64,000 bases of DNA from Lacticaseibacillus zhaodongensis (GCF_009687905.1 NZ_BLBG01000006.1:87774-151773), one strand, 5' to 3'; shown: positions 15,511 to 24,313, counted from the stretch's first letter. Translations and numbers: made by a program. Notes: a model not told the origin generated them from the sequence alone.

Positions 15511-16232
15511 TAAGCATCCATCCTTTCCCGTAAATCGGCCAACGTAATCGTGCCGGCAGCGAGAGCCTTACCAACGATGGCGGCCCGCAAACCGGCCGCC
15601 GCCAGCTGGTCCAGATCCGCCGGCGTGTGCATCCCGCCAGAAGCCACGATCGTCACATCGGGGAAGGCGGTCTGCAGCCGCTGCAAGAGTGCCACGTTCG
15701 GGCCGGCAAGCATGCCGTCCTTGGCGATGTCCGTCACGACGAAGCGCCGGGCACCGGCAGTGCGCATCGCCGCGAGCACGTCGTCGACCTGGGCACTGCT
15801 GGTTTCGAGCCAACCGGCCGTGGCCACCTTGCCGTCGCGGCAGTCGAGCCCGATGGTAATCGCGTCAGGGCCAAACTTTTGCAGCGCAGTCCGCGCCAGC
15901 TCCGGATTGGTCAGCACCACGGAGCCGAGAATGACCCGCTTGACGCCCAACTGCAGGTACTGCTCAATCGCAGCGAGCGTGCGGATGCCGCCACCGACTT
16001 CTACATCTAAATCCGTTGCGGCCAGGATTTTGGCAATCACCGCCGTGTTCTTCGGCGTGCCCGCCTTGGCCCCGTCCAGATCCACGAGGTGCAGGTCCGT
16101 CATGCCCGCGGCCGCAAACTTTTGTGCTTGCGCTACCGGGTCGGCGTTAATGAGGTCGCGCTGGGCATAATCGCCCTGCTTGAGGCGCACGCTCTGACCA
16201 CCAATCAAATCAATTGCGGGCAACATCTGCAT
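15510..16232 (-). CDS. hisA: ProFAR isomerase HisA
   Basis: This 240-residue (beta/alpha)8 barrel isomerises ProFAR to PRFAR. Motifs: [19 protein letters not shown] with the catalytic Asp, [14 protein letters not shown] ([14 protein letters not shown]), [14 protein letters not shown] with the second Asp, and [12 protein letters not shown]. Two in-frame ATGs (16232 and 16226) lie inside the end of hisH; GAGGAGG upstream fits either. The large open frame further upstream is an overlap with hisH and not coding. HisF stop and start overlap as above. Confidence 0.93.
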   Translation of the reverse strand: MQMLPAIDLIGGQSVRLKQGDYAQRDLINADPVAQAQKFAAAGMTDLHLVDLDGAKAGTPKNTAVIAKILAATDLDVEVGGGIRTLAAIEQYLQLGVKRVILGSVVLTNPELARTALQKFGPDAITIGLDCRDGKVATAGWLETSSAQVDDVLAAMRTAGARRFVVTDIAKDGMLAGPNVALLQRLQTAFPDVTIVASGGMHTPADLDQLAAAGLRAAIVGKALAAGTITLADLRERMDA

Positions 16233-16836
16233 TGCGGCACACCTCCTCGAAAGCGGACAAGCCGGCGAGCCCCACCTTGCCGCTCTTTTCCGGGTGGAAC
16301 TGCATGCCGATGACGTTGTTCTGGCGCACGACGCTCGGAATGCGGACGCCGTAATCGCAGCTGCAGACCACGTTGCGACTCGCCGTCTGCACGTAGAAGG
16401 AGTGCACGAAGTAGGTGTACTGGCCGCCAAAGATGTCGGCGAGCTTACCCGGCCGCTGGGAGACGTTCTTGTCCCAGCCCATGTGCGGTACCTTCAAGTC
16501 GTCGGCCTTCGGAATCGGCACGACCGCACCGGGCAAAATTCCGAGGCCGGGGCAACGGCCAAACTCATCGCTGTAGTCAAACAACAGCTGCATCCCCAAA
16601 CAGATACCCAGCATCGGCTGCCCGCTGCGGGCCGCCTGCTGCAAGACCGGCACCAGCTGGCGGTCTGCTAGCGCCGCCATCGCCTTTTGGAACGCTCCGA
16701 CCCCAGGCAGGATAATGCCGTCCGCCGCGAGCAGCTCGTCCGGATCGGCGGTGAGGGTGCTCGCGATGCCAAGGAAGCTGAGCGCCTTTTGCACGTTGCG
16801 CACGTTCCCCGTGTCGTAATCAACTAGTGCCAGCAT
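16210..16836 (-). CDS. hisH: Imidazole glycerol phosphate synthase glutaminase subunit HisH
   Basis: This 208-residue class I glutamine amidotransferase supplies ammonia to HisF. The nucleophile is in LGICLGMQLLFD, the His-Glu pair in GMQFHPEKSG, and the oxyanion strand in ILPGVGAFQKAM. Start ATG 16836 overlaps the end of hisB by one base. It ends within the first codons of hisA. Confidence 0.94.
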   Translation of the reverse strand: MLALVDYDTGNVRNVQKALSFLGIASTLTADPDELLAADGIILPGVGAFQKAMAALADRQLVPVLQQAARSGQPMLGICLGMQLLFDYSDEFGRCPGLGILPGAVVPIPKADDLKVPHMGWDKNVSQRPGKLADIFGGQYTYFVHSFYVQTASRNVVCSCDYGVRIPSVVRQNNVIGMQFHPEKSGKVGLAGLSAFEEVCRNADVARN

Positions 16837-17420
16837 TAGATCACCCCTTTGGTCGACGGAATCCCCTTGATTTCGGGATTCAGCGTGACGGCCGCGCGCA
16901 TCGCCCGGCCCAGCGCCTTGAACAGCGTTTCGATTTTGTGGTGCGTGTTGCGGCCGTACAAAACGGCGGCGTGGCAGTTGAGCTCGGCGTTGAAGGCGAA
17001 GGCCTGGAAGAAGTCCTCGGTGACCTCGGTGTCGTAGCCGCCCAGCTTCGGGTTGTCGAACTCGGCGTCAAAGACCAGGTAGCTGCGGCCGGAGAGGTCA
17101 ATCACAACGCGGGAAAGAGTCTCATCCAGCGGCACGAAGGCAGTGCCGAAGCGCTCAATGCCGGCTTTGTCGCCGAGTGCCTGCTTGAAGCACTGACCAA
17201 GCACGATGCCGACGTCTTCTGTCGTGTGGTGCGGGTCGACCTGCAAGTCGCCATCCGCCTTGACCACTAAACCGAAGCGGCCGTGTTTGGCAAAGGCGTT
17301 CAGCATGTGGTCGAAAAAGCCAATCCCAGTATCGATATCGATTGTGCTGTAATCATCAAGGTTCAAACTAACCGTGATTTTGGTCTCGGCCGTGTCGCGT
17401 GTAATCGTTGCTTGTCTCAT
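16836..17420 (-). CDS. hisB: Imidazoleglycerol-phosphate dehydratase HisB
   Basis: This 194-residue manganese enzyme dehydrates imidazole glycerol phosphate. The duplicated metal-binding motifs appear as [11 protein letters not shown] with [11 protein letters not shown], and their second copies further on. There is no fused phosphatase domain, so histidinol-phosphate phosphatase must be encoded elsewhere. GGAGGG precedes ATG 17420. Only 70 bases separate it from hisG, where hisD is commonly found in relatives. Confidence 0.94.
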   Translation of the reverse strand: MRQATITRDTAETKITVSLNLDDYSTIDIDTGIGFFDHMLNAFAKHGRFGLVVKADGDLQVDPHHTTEDVGIVLGQCFKQALGDKAGIERFGTAFVPLDETLSRVVIDLSGRSYLVFDAEFDNPKLGGYDTEVTEDFFQAFAFNAELNCHAAVLYGRNTHHKIETLFKALGRAMRAAVTLNPEIKGIPSTKGVI

Positions 17421-17490
17421 AATTATGCCCTCCTAATTGCTTGCTCCTGCCACCGCAGCCGCGGTGACGCCATCTTTCAACAATAATTGC

Positions 17491-18114
17491 TTATTTTGCC
17501 TGAATACACTTTTGGAGGTTAGTAATCAGCTGGTAGACTTCCGCCCGCTTTTGCTTCAACGCGAGGCGGTTGACCACTAGGTGCGCCGAACAATCTTGGA
17601 GCCGGTTGTAGACCTGCAGGTGGTTCTCCCGCAGCGTCGTACCGGTTTCCACGATGTCGACAATGGCGTCCGCCATGCCAATGAGCGGGGCCAGTTCAAC
17701 GGAGCCCTCGATTTTGATGATTTCAACGTCGGTGCCAATCGTGTCGAAGTAGGTCTGCGTGATGTGCGGGTACTTGCTGGCAATGATGAGCCGCCGCGGC
17801 GTGTCCGGATTAAAGGCGCTGGTCGAGGCGAGGACAAAATGGCACTTGGAAACCTGCAGATCCAGCATGTCCGGCTGGTCGTTTTCCTGCTCGGTGAGGA
17901 TGTCGGAACCAACAATGCCGATATCCACGCTGCCGCGGTTGAGGTAGGTCAGCACGTCCGGCCCTTTTGCCAGAATCGTCCGGTAACGGTCGCGGTCGGT
18001 GAAAATGAGCTTGCGGCCCTTGTTTTCGATTGGCACGGTGTCGACACCGGCCTGCTTTAGTAGTGGCAAGACGTCCTGTTCGGTCCGGCCCTTCGTTAAG
18101 GCGATATTAAGCAT
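17491..18114 (-). CDS. hisG: ATP phosphoribosyltransferase catalytic subunit HisG (short form)
   Basis: At 207 residues this is the short HisG, which works only with HisZ as a hetero-octamer; it condenses ATP and PRPP in the first, feedback-inhibited step. Motifs are LTKGRTEQDVLPLL, GSVDIGIVGSDIL and the PRPP loop DAIVDIVETGTTLREN. It overlaps the end of hisZ by 8 bases. After the stop, 70 bases without a gene lead to hisB. Confidence 0.94.
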   Translation of the reverse strand: MLNIALTKGRTEQDVLPLLKQAGVDTVPIENKGRKLIFTDRDRYRTILAKGPDVLTYLNRGSVDIGIVGSDILTEQENDQPDMLDLQVSKCHFVLASTSAFNPDTPRRLIIASKYPHITQTYFDTIGTDVEIIKIEGSVELAPLIGMADAIVDIVETGTTLRENHLQVYNRLQDCSAHLVVNRLALKQKRAEVYQLITNLQKCIQAK

Positions 18115-19252
18115 TGGTCTCCTCCTGACTGCTCAAGTCGATGAGCTGAGCTTGTTGCTGATCAGCCTGCTGCTGCGCGGCCGCCAGACTGGTGGCGAGG
18201 CACAAGGTCGCATTCGGCCGCTTAGCAACATATTGCTGGGCCGCCAGCCACTGGTCTTCAGTAAAGTAAACCAGCTGCTGCGGGCTTGCGTCTTGCACGG
18301 GCACGCTGGCGACCAGCGCGTCCACGTCAAAAGCGAAACCGACCGCGGCGAGCGGCGTCTGCTGGAAGCTAGCGAGCAAGCGGTCGTAGCGGCCACCGGA
18401 GAACAAGTAATCGCCAGCCGCAGCGTAGGCGTGGAAGCTGAGTCCGGTGTAATAAGGCTGCGGCGCGCTGCTGCACAGGTCCAAGGTGACTTCCGCGTTC
18501 GGGACGTAACGCTTGAGGAACGCCGCCACCCGCTGCAGGTCAGCCAAAATTGCAGCCACGCCGGGTGTCTCCGGTAACTTTTCGACTTGCGCCAGCACCG
18601 TGTCCAGCGGGCCGAACAACCAGGGCCAATTTTGCAAGAAGTCGGCGTAGGGACTGTTTACCAGCGGCTTGATGCGGTCCTGGTAAGTGCTAAGGTTCTT
18701 GGCAATCAGTGCCTGCTTCAGTTCCGCGCGTGCCGGCTCGGCCAGGGGCAAGGCCGCCAGCACTGCGTCAACGAAGCCCGCGTTGCCCAGCTCGATCGTG
18801 AACTGCTTGATCTGCAGCTGGGTGCAAAGCTGCCCGGCGAGGAGCAGGCACTCCTCTTCAGCCTTACTGCCGGGGTAGCCGATGATTTCGATACCGGCCT
18901 GCGTGATTTGGTCGTAGCCGCCGGTGTGCCGCTTGTGGCGCCGGAACACATCCCCGCTGTAACTGAGCTTGACCGGAGGCACGATCCCGGTGGTGCTCAT
19001 CACCCGGGCAATTGGCATCGTCAGGTCGGGCCGCAGCACCAGCTGCTCCTCTTCGGCGGGCAGGCTGTATGTACCGAGGTTGCCGCCGTTCATGCCGGTG
19101 AACACGTCAGCGTATTCGAGCACTGGTGTTTTGACCGGGGCAAAACCCTGCTGGCTGAATGTGGTTTGAATCGTCTGGATGATTTGCTGCTTACGTGCCA
19201 TTGCCGGCCCGAGTTCATCGCGGGTGCCGAGGGGCAAATTGCGTTTGGACAT
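18107..19252 (-). CDS. hisZ: ATP phosphoribosyltransferase regulatory subunit HisZ
   Basis: This 381-residue paralogue of class II histidyl-tRNA synthetase lacks aminoacylation and confers histidine feedback on the short HisG. Motifs: PLGTRDELGPAMARKQQI, VLRPDLTMPIARV, PVKLSYSGDVFRRHKRHTGGYDQI and the C-terminal FSGGRYDRLL. It stops before the anticodon-binding domain, separating it from HisRS. ATG 19252 has GGAGGT at 6 bases; the upstream open frame crosses the repeat elements and is not coding. First gene of the histidine operon behind the T-box. Confidence 0.92.
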   Translation of the reverse strand: MSKRNLPLGTRDELGPAMARKQQIIQTIQTTFSQQGFAPVKTPVLEYADVFTGMNGGNLGTYSLPAEEEQLVLRPDLTMPIARVMSTTGIVPPVKLSYSGDVFRRHKRHTGGYDQITQAGIEIIGYPGSKAEEECLLLAGQLCTQLQIKQFTIELGNAGFVDAVLAALPLAEPARAELKQALIAKNLSTYQDRIKPLVNSPYADFLQNWPWLFGPLDTVLAQVEKLPETPGVAAILADLQRVAAFLKRYVPNAEVTLDLCSSAPQPYYTGLSFHAYAAAGDYLFSGGRYDRLLASFQQTPLAAVGFAFDVDALVASVPVQDASPQQLVYFTEDQWLAAQQYVAKRPNATLCLATSLAAAQQQADQQQAQLIDLSSQEETNA

Positions 19253-19392
19253 GTGATTACCTCCGATTGTGTGGAAAAGATGTGGATAATTTTTATGGTG
19301 CTTAGAATTGGCTGTTAATAACTCGCATTTGTTGTGGATAATGGTTATCTTACGGTACCGAGTCGAGCTGCGGCGTTCTTGCTTACGATGTC

Positions 19393-19516
19393 TAGTCGAG
19401 CTGCGAGGAACTGAAGCTTGCGCTTTGCCCACTCCGGAAGTAATGCCAAAACCCGGCATTTCTTCCGGAGTCTGCAAATGCTCACCTTCAAACCGTTCCT
19501 TTCCGCTCTGTGTACA
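19393..19516 (-). repeat. 124-bp nested-hairpin element, copy 2
   Basis: On the minus strand it begins TGTACACAGAGC and ends GCAGCTCGACTA, exactly 124 bases. The centre is ACTCCGGAAG...CTTCCGGAGT around AATGCC/GGCATT. Outer stems AGGAAC/GTTCCT and TGAAG/CTTCA also pair. It follows copy 3 directly on the hisZ leader. A further partial end (GAGTCGAGCTGCGG, around 19360) suggests a truncated unit. Confidence 0.75.
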
Positions 19517-19640
19517 TAGTCGAGCTGCGCCCCGCAGAAGCTTGCGGCTAACTGACTTCTGAAATAATGCCCAAAACCGGCATTCTTTCAGAAGCCTGTT
19601 AGTCCTCAGCTTCTACCCGCGGGGCTCCGCTCTGTGTACA
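19517..19640 (-). repeat. 124-bp nested-hairpin element, copy 3
   Basis: Same length and ends as copy 2 but diverged inside. Stems are kept with other bases: CTTCTGAAA/TTTCAGAAG, CCCCGC/GCGGGG, CTAAC/GTTAG. On the minus strand its TGTACA start abuts the seven-U tract of the T-box terminator. Confidence 0.75.
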
Positions 19641-19947
19641 AAAAAAGTCCCCAAGAATCATCTAGATTCTTGAGGACGATGTGTCACCGCGGTACCACCT
19701 CAATTTGCTACTGGCTTGCGCCAAATAGCCTCGCACTGTCAAGGAGCGGCGGCGTAACGCGAACGCTTCCTGATAGCTATGATAACGCAATTCCTGCGTG
19801 CCAGCCTACTATTGGTTCAGCCGCCAAGTTCATAGATGTGCCACGAATCTGCAGTCATCTCGTTCCATCCCCTGAGACTCTCTGTGCACTGCCGCAATTC
19901 GTTTCTTCTAATCTCTACTTAATTCTGTTCACTTGATATTTAATGTT
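19640..19947 (-). promoter_or_regulatory. T-box riboswitch of the histidine operon (His specifier)
   Basis: On the minus strand the conserved T-box TTGAGGTGGTACCGCG lies at 19687-19702, followed by an intrinsic terminator (stem GTCCCCAAGAATC/GATTCTTGAGGAC, 19647-19676) and seven U. Upstream, a stem I can be drawn with GGCAGT/ACTGC and ACGAAT/ATTCGT, placing CAC (19838-19840) in the specifier loop, a histidine codon. Uncharged tRNA-His would bind, form the antiterminator and switch on hisZGBHAFIEC. Confidence 0.88.
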
Positions 19948-19953
19948 GAGTTA

Positions 19954-19981
19954 ATGCTATCACATAATTGTTAAGTGTCAA
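19954..19981 (-). promoter_or_regulatory. Promoter of the T-box/his transcript
   Basis: Perfect TTGACA (19976-19981), 16 bases, TAGCAT (19954-19959) with a TG extended -10 on the minus strand. Confidence 0.7.
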
Positions 19982-20023
19982 CAGTTTTTTAGAAACGGTT
20001 CAGGTAGGCCACTTTTGCTGAAC

Positions 20024-20065
20024 AAAAAGTGCCCCGCTTCATCAACAATTGATGAAACGAGACAC
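20024..20065 (-). terminator. Terminator of the malonate decarboxylase operon
   Basis: GTGCCCCGCTTCATC (20029-20043) pairs with GATGAAACGAGACAC (20051-20065); on the minus strand TTTTT follows. Confidence 0.8.
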
Positions 20066-20075
20066 CGTAAAGTAG

Positions 20076-20927
20076 CTAGATTACGCCTGCAACCAGCGCC
20101 ATAAAAATTGTCAGGATCAGCATGTCCGCAGATCCGCCCAGGCTCAGATTTCGCGCTAAGAAATCCGTGTTCATCCGGTCAAGTAACTCCTTGCCCCGCT
20201 TGGTGTGCACTCCGCCCGCATCAAGGATTGCTTGCGCCTGCGTCTGTGCGGCAGCCATGGCCGTCACCGTCCCGGCGCGGTGAATCAGATTAGTATCCGT
20301 AAAGTGCGCCGTGATTGCGAGCAGACTATCAAGTAGCCGCTCATTCAGGCTCCCTTCTGCTTGCCGCAAAGTGGGCAACCCGTGCGCAAAAACGCTGGGG
20401 TAGCCGGCCTCAGCCTCGCCCCGCACGCCGGTCAAACCATAGCCTAGGTAAAGCTTTTCACCTGCCGTCAGCGCTGCTTTAGGCTTCTCCGCTGTGCGGG
20501 CAAAATCCTGCTCGGTCAATCCGGCGAGCATCCGCTTAATGACTAACTGCACCGAAGAGAACGCCGCAGTAGCATTTTGCTGATAAGCGGTCGCGGCCAC
20601 CAGAATACCCAGGGAAAAAATGGCGCCCTTGTGCGTGTTGACCCCGTTGGTTGCCTCAAACATGGCTTTTTCAGCCTCCATCCCCTCCGGCCGCAGCTTT
20701 TGGAACAGATTGGGCAGTGTGCCCGCCCAGTTATCCCCAGTTTCTGCACAAAACTGTAGATAAGGCTGCAAGCTCAGGCTCGAGTCGATAAATGTGAACA
20801 CGGTCATGTCCGGGTGCGGACCAGAACTAACTGGATCGACCAGCCCCGGCTTGGGATTAACACTGACTTCATATAAAAGTGCACGCGTGGCAAATTTGGC
20901 GAGTTGCGCCGGGGTATACTTCGGCAT
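20076..20927 (-). CDS. mdcB: Triphosphoribosyl-dephospho-CoA synthase MdcB (CitG/MdcB family)
   Basis: This 283-residue cytosolic enzyme joins ATP and dephospho-CoA to make the precursor of the prosthetic group of malonate decarboxylase. The family's motifs are seen as EVSVNPKPGLVDP near residue 20, ATNGVNTHKGAIFS, GLTGVRGEAEAGYPSV and LSLGGSADMLILT at the end. CitG of citrate lyase is the closest alternative, but the flanking mdc genes decide. It is the last gene of the operon, 12 bases after the hydrolase gene, and ends before a strong terminator. Confidence 0.9.
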   Translation of the reverse strand: MPKYTPAQLAKFATRALLYEVSVNPKPGLVDPVSSGPHPDMTVFTFIDSSLSLQPYLQFCAETGDNWAGTLPNLFQKLRPEGMEAEKAMFEATNGVNTHKGAIFSLGILVAATAYQQNATAAFSSVQLVIKRMLAGLTEQDFARTAEKPKAALTAGEKLYLGYGLTGVRGEAEAGYPSVFAHGLPTLRQAEGSLNERLLDSLLAITAHFTDTNLIHRAGTVTAMAAAQTQAQAILDAGGVHTKRGKELLDRMNTDFLARNLSLGGSADMLILTIFMALVAGVI

Positions 20928-20939
20928 AAGGAGTTCCTT

Positions 20940-21719
20940 TCATTGGTGTTGTTTCATAAAATGGCGCAAGGTCTGGTTGAACGCCTCTGGCACCTCGGCC
21001 ATCACGTCATGACCGCAGTCGGCAAGCAATACCTCCCGCACATGGGCGTTGCGCTGCACCAACCACTCGCCGTAACCATTATTGAAGTAGGGCGTCTGCT
21101 CAGCGGTCACAAACAGCGTTGGCGTAGTCTCCGCAATGGCCACATCGCGCCAGTCAGCCGCAAAATGACTTTTGAGTAGGGGCAAGCCCTCATCTCGAGT
21201 AAAGGGATGCTGACTCTCGGCCCGAATGAAGGCGGTCAACATCTCTGGCACCATGCCGTGTAGAGTCTCATGCCCTTGCCGCGGCTGCGTCAGCTGCACG
21301 GGGGCGGTGGCCGCGGTCAGATTACGATAACCAAACGGCCAGTCAGCCGTGTTGAGCATTTTGGGCGACTGATCCACAATCACTAACCCGCTGACTGGCA
21401 CTTCGGGGTGACGCTGCCGAAATGCCCACAGCACGCTGGCCCCCATCGAGTGGCCAACCAGCAGCGGCCTGATCAGTACCAGACTTCGGATAACTGCCAG
21501 CAAATCATCGGCCAGCTGCTCAAGAGTGGTCGCGACCGCACCAGTCGATTCGCCTTGACCGCGGTAATCAAAACACACGGTCTGCGCGTGCCGGCTAAAC
21601 GTTGCGACTTGGGCGGTCCAGATTTCTTTGTAGCTACCAAAGCCGTTGAGAAAAATCACCGGGCGGCCCTCGCCTTCAGTGTGCACAGCTAATTTTGCCT
21701 GCGGAACTTCTACCAACAT
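20940..21719 (-). CDS. Alpha/beta-hydrolase within the mdc operon
   Basis: This 259-residue protein has the alpha/beta-hydrolase fold: oxyanion segment FLNGFGSYKEIW, nucleophile elbow VGHSMGASV (Ser), and DCGHDVMAEVPEAFN carrying the His. YRGQGES is also typical. ATG 21719 shares its first base with the last base of the mdcG frame, so it is translationally coupled to that gene. Such a gene is not part of the known Klebsiella, Acinetobacter or Pseudomonas mdc operons. It might hydrolyse a malonyl ester or thioester side product, but this is a guess; the sequence does not reveal the substrate. Confidence 0.8.
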   Translation of the reverse strand: MLVEVPQAKLAVHTEGEGRPVIFLNGFGSYKEIWTAQVATFSRHAQTVCFDYRGQGESTGAVATTLEQLADDLLAVIRSLVLIRPLLVGHSMGASVLWAFRQRHPEVPVSGLVIVDQSPKMLNTADWPFGYRNLTAATAPVQLTQPRQGHETLHGMVPEMLTAFIRAESQHPFTRDEGLPLLKSHFAADWRDVAIAETTPTLFVTAEQTPYFNNGYGEWLVQRNAHVREVLLADCGHDVMAEVPEAFNQTLRHFMKQHQ

Positions 21720-22354
21720 TAACGCTCACCCGCAAAATGCCAAGGATTAGCCGTTAACTGCGGGCCATTCGCCGTCTTCATCATGATCTGGCGGTCACGC
21801 TGCTGGGCGTACTCTTCCAGCGAAAAGCCGTCCTGACCGTGCACCACCTGAATATCGGCGTGCGCGCCAGCAATCACCTGCAGCTGCTGCACTAACCGCA
21901 ATGCGGCTGCATAGCTCAAAGGTTGCGCCGGGCGGTTCATGATGACGTCCACGTCGGAACCAGGCCGGGCCATCTTCAGACCGGTGACCAGTTCAAACTG
22001 CAGACTACCACCAACGCCCCAATCAAAATCTTGGAGTAGGGGCTGCAACTGCACTAGCTTTTGAAACGCCGGCAGCTGTGCCCGCACGGGGTCCAGTTGT
22101 GGGAGTAGCGTAAGCGCCTGCTGAGGCGTGACCGGATCACTGTAACCATCTGCGGTCACGAACGCCGCGAAGCGCTCACTCTTCTGATAGCCACGCAGGC
22201 CGACCGGATACCGGTCGACCTGTGCGCCGCGCCGCACGATTACGTACGGTGCTTCTTTTAACATGGCTTCTGCCCACTCCGGTAAAGCGCCTGCCGCTGT
22301 CAACGCAGCGCGACTGCTGAGGCGAATGAGCGTGTGGGGTGCTAAGCGTTCCAT
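21719..22354 (-). CDS. mdcG: Malonate decarboxylase holo-ACP synthase MdcG
   Basis: The 211-residue phosphoribosyl-dephospho-CoA transferase attaches the prosthetic group to a serine of MdcC. A nucleotidyltransferase motif is clear: GVGGSLQFELVTG followed by ARPGSDVDVIM (paired Asp for Mg). It overlaps the end of the mdcDE gene by 13 bases. Together with MdcB it forms the cofactor branch of the operon. Confidence 0.88.
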   Translation of the reverse strand: MERLAPHTLIRLSSRAALTAAGALPEWAEAMLKEAPYVIVRRGAQVDRYPVGLRGYQKSERFAAFVTADGYSDPVTPQQALTLLPQLDPVRAQLPAFQKLVQLQPLLQDFDWGVGGSLQFELVTGLKMARPGSDVDVIMNRPAQPLSYAAALRLVQQLQVIAGAHADIQVVHGQDGFSLEEYAQQRDRQIMMKTANGPQLTANPWHFAGER

Positions 22355-24024
22355 TGCTGATCCATCAGGGCGCGGACCTGGTTAGTTGCCTTGCGCCCAC
22401 CGTCTGCACCGTTGACCGCGATGTCGTTCGTGTACCGGAAGGACAGGTCAGTTGGCGCGTCGTCCAGACTCGCGAACGCGTCATCCAGTGCGGCCTCAAC
22501 GGTACCAACAGCCCGCGCATCGTGGTCGTAACCCTTCACGCCCTCGATCAGCCGGTACAGAGAACCGAGCTTCTGGTAATTTTCAATGTCATAAGCCATC
22601 GCTGGCACGTGCTTGGTTGCTTCTTCCAGTTCGGCAATGGTCCGCTGGGTAATCCGGGCACTGGAGGCCTTGCTCATCGCCTGAATGGTGATATCAAGGT
22701 CATCAAGTGCAACCAGCCGGTTCGACTGCAGTCCTTGGGCTAAGAAACCACCCGAGACCGCATCACCAGGAATGAAGGCAACCACTTTGTGCCCAGCCTG
22801 CCGGGCACGTGCATAAGCACTAGCCGCAGCTGCCAGGGACATGTGAATCCCGATCAGCTCTTCCTTGTAGCCATATGCCTGGCTCGGAACGTCCACAACA
22901 ATGACGATTGGAGTCTTTTGCGTGGCCGGCTTGTCCTTGTCAGCGGCAATCAAGTCGTTAACAACACTGGCAACGGTGTAACCTTCCTGCAGCCCAACTT
23001 CACCGTGCTGCACGCGCGGGAAGCGATTATGCTCATCAGGCACGATGGCGATGTATTCCCGCCCGTCCTTTTGCGCGTGCAAAACAGTTGGCACCTCACT
23101 CTGAGCGTTCTTGATGCCAGTCAGAATCTCGAACCAGTTGCGGCCCCGCGACTTGGTGCCGGCTTCCGTGCCCGCAACGGCTGGCGCCAAATGATGCTCC
23201 TTAACCGTGACCTGCTTGAACAGTTTGTCATAACCAGCGATGTCGAGCGGCTGGCTTGGGTCAAGCTGATCGAGCAAGGACAAGTAGAAGTCACCGCGCT
23301 GATCACGCTGCGAATCCTTTTTCTCGTTAATTGCGCTGGTAATTGCCTGCTTAAAGGCCGCAACATCGTCGTCAACGACTTCATCAATGATGCCCGTTGC
23401 CTGCCGCTGCTTGGTCCCCAGCGTGTTCCAAATCAGGTTTTTGTCCGAAGAATCCCATTCCTTGACGCCGGCTTCTTGTTCGATAACCTCAGGACCGTTC
23501 AAACCAATCCGGGCCTTGTCGGTACCGATCACGTAGGACAACAGGGCGTTGGTGATGGACATCCCGCCGAATGAACCAACGCGTCCGGGAACTAGACCGA
23601 TGACTGGCACGTACTTCTTCAGCGCGATGATCATGTTCTGAATTTCGGAAATTGACAGGAGGCCGTAGTTAGCTTCCTGCAGGCGCACACCACCGGTATC
23701 CAAAATGATGATTGGGTAGACGGTTTTGCCAGCCTTGTTATCGGCTAGCACATGTTCCAGTGCGGCAACAATTTTGGCACCGGAAACTTCACCGATCCCA
23801 CCGCCTTGGAAGCTGCCTTCGATGGCGATAACGACGGCGTTCTTGCCAGCCATCGTGCCCTTCATGACGACAATCCCATCATCAGCTTCGGGAACGATGC
23901 CCTGTGGCTCCAAATGTGGTGAGATCATGTTGTCAAAAGGCCCAATCAGTTCGCGGGTGCTACCGGCGTCCAGTAAGGCTTCGGCCCGCTGGCGAGCGTG
24001 TAATTCTACAAAACTATTGCTCAT
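22342..24024 (-). CDS. mdcD: Fused malonate decarboxylase beta-gamma subunit MdcDE
   Basis: This 560-residue protein combines two carboxyltransferase-like (crotonase fold) halves. Residues about 1-290 match MdcD (beta), including SFQGGGIGEVSGAKI and LDTGGVRLQEANYGLLSISE, VPGRVGSFGGMS. Residues about 300-560 match MdcE (gamma), with VVDVPSQAYGYKEELIGIHMS and IPGDAVSGGFLAQGLQSNRL. Together they decarboxylate malonyl-S-ACP without biotin. In Klebsiella and Pseudomonas these are separate polypeptides; here there is no stop or ribosome binding site between the halves. ATG 24024 overlaps mdcC by 11 bases. Confidence 0.9.
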   Translation of the reverse strand: MSNSFVELHARQRAEALLDAGSTRELIGPFDNMISPHLEPQGIVPEADDGIVVMKGTMAGKNAVVIAIEGSFQGGGIGEVSGAKIVAALEHVLADNKAGKTVYPIIILDTGGVRLQEANYGLLSISEIQNMIIALKKYVPVIGLVPGRVGSFGGMSITNALLSYVIGTDKARIGLNGPEVIEQEAGVKEWDSSDKNLIWNTLGTKQRQATGIIDEVVDDDVAAFKQAITSAINEKKDSQRDQRGDFYLSLLDQLDPSQPLDIAGYDKLFKQVTVKEHHLAPAVAGTEAGTKSRGRNWFEILTGIKNAQSEVPTVLHAQKDGREYIAIVPDEHNRFPRVQHGEVGLQEGYTVASVVNDLIAADKDKPATQKTPIVIVVDVPSQAYGYKEELIGIHMSLAAAASAYARARQAGHKVVAFIPGDAVSGGFLAQGLQSNRLVALDDLDITIQAMSKASSARITQRTIAELEEATKHVPAMAYDIENYQKLGSLYRLIEGVKGYDHDARAVGTVEAALDDAFASLDDAPTDLSFRYTNDIAVNGADGGRKATNQVRALMDQQWNA

Positions 24025-24313
24025 CTTTAAGTGCCTCCATTGCTTGTGTCAGCCGCAAGTTAACGACCCCGGGTGTGGCCCCAAAATCATTGATTTCAAA
24101 ATCGGCGAGCAGCGGGTAGCGCGCAAAGAAGCGCGTCAGAACGTTCTGCCAGACTTCTTTGAAACCATCACTACCAGTGACGATGTTCAGCTCGGACTCT
24201 GTTTTGTCCGTTGGCTTCATGATGACTTCCAGGTCACCTGAAGCAACAACACCAATGTGGACCGGGTGGTCGATTGGCTGCGTTGCTTGATATTTAAAGT
24301 GCAATTTTTCCAT
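24014..24313 (-). CDS. mdcC: Malonate decarboxylase acyl carrier protein MdcC (delta subunit)
   Basis: This 99-residue carrier bears the 2-(5''-phosphoribosyl)-3'-dephospho-CoA arm. The modified serine lies in GVVASGDLEV near residue 26, as in known delta subunits. The rest (DGFKEVWQNVLTRFF, INDFGATPGVVNLRLTQAME) also fits. It accepts malonyl from MdcA. It overlaps mdcDE downstream and follows mdcA with about 45 bases. Confidence 0.9.
   Translation of the reverse strand: MEKLHFKYQATQPIDHPVHIGVVASGDLEVIMKPTDKTESELNIVTGSDGFKEVWQNVLTRFFARYPLLADFEINDFGATPGVVNLRLTQAMEALKDEQ

Noticed and set aside
16233..16430. 66-codon N-terminal extension of HisA
   Set aside because: It is the hisH gene read in another frame; conserved HisA begins [10 protein letters not shown].
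17421..17490. Remnant of hisD between hisG and hisB (short frame ending KDGVTAAVAGASN)
   Set aside because: Fifteen residues without match to the HisD C-terminus that I know; too short to call.
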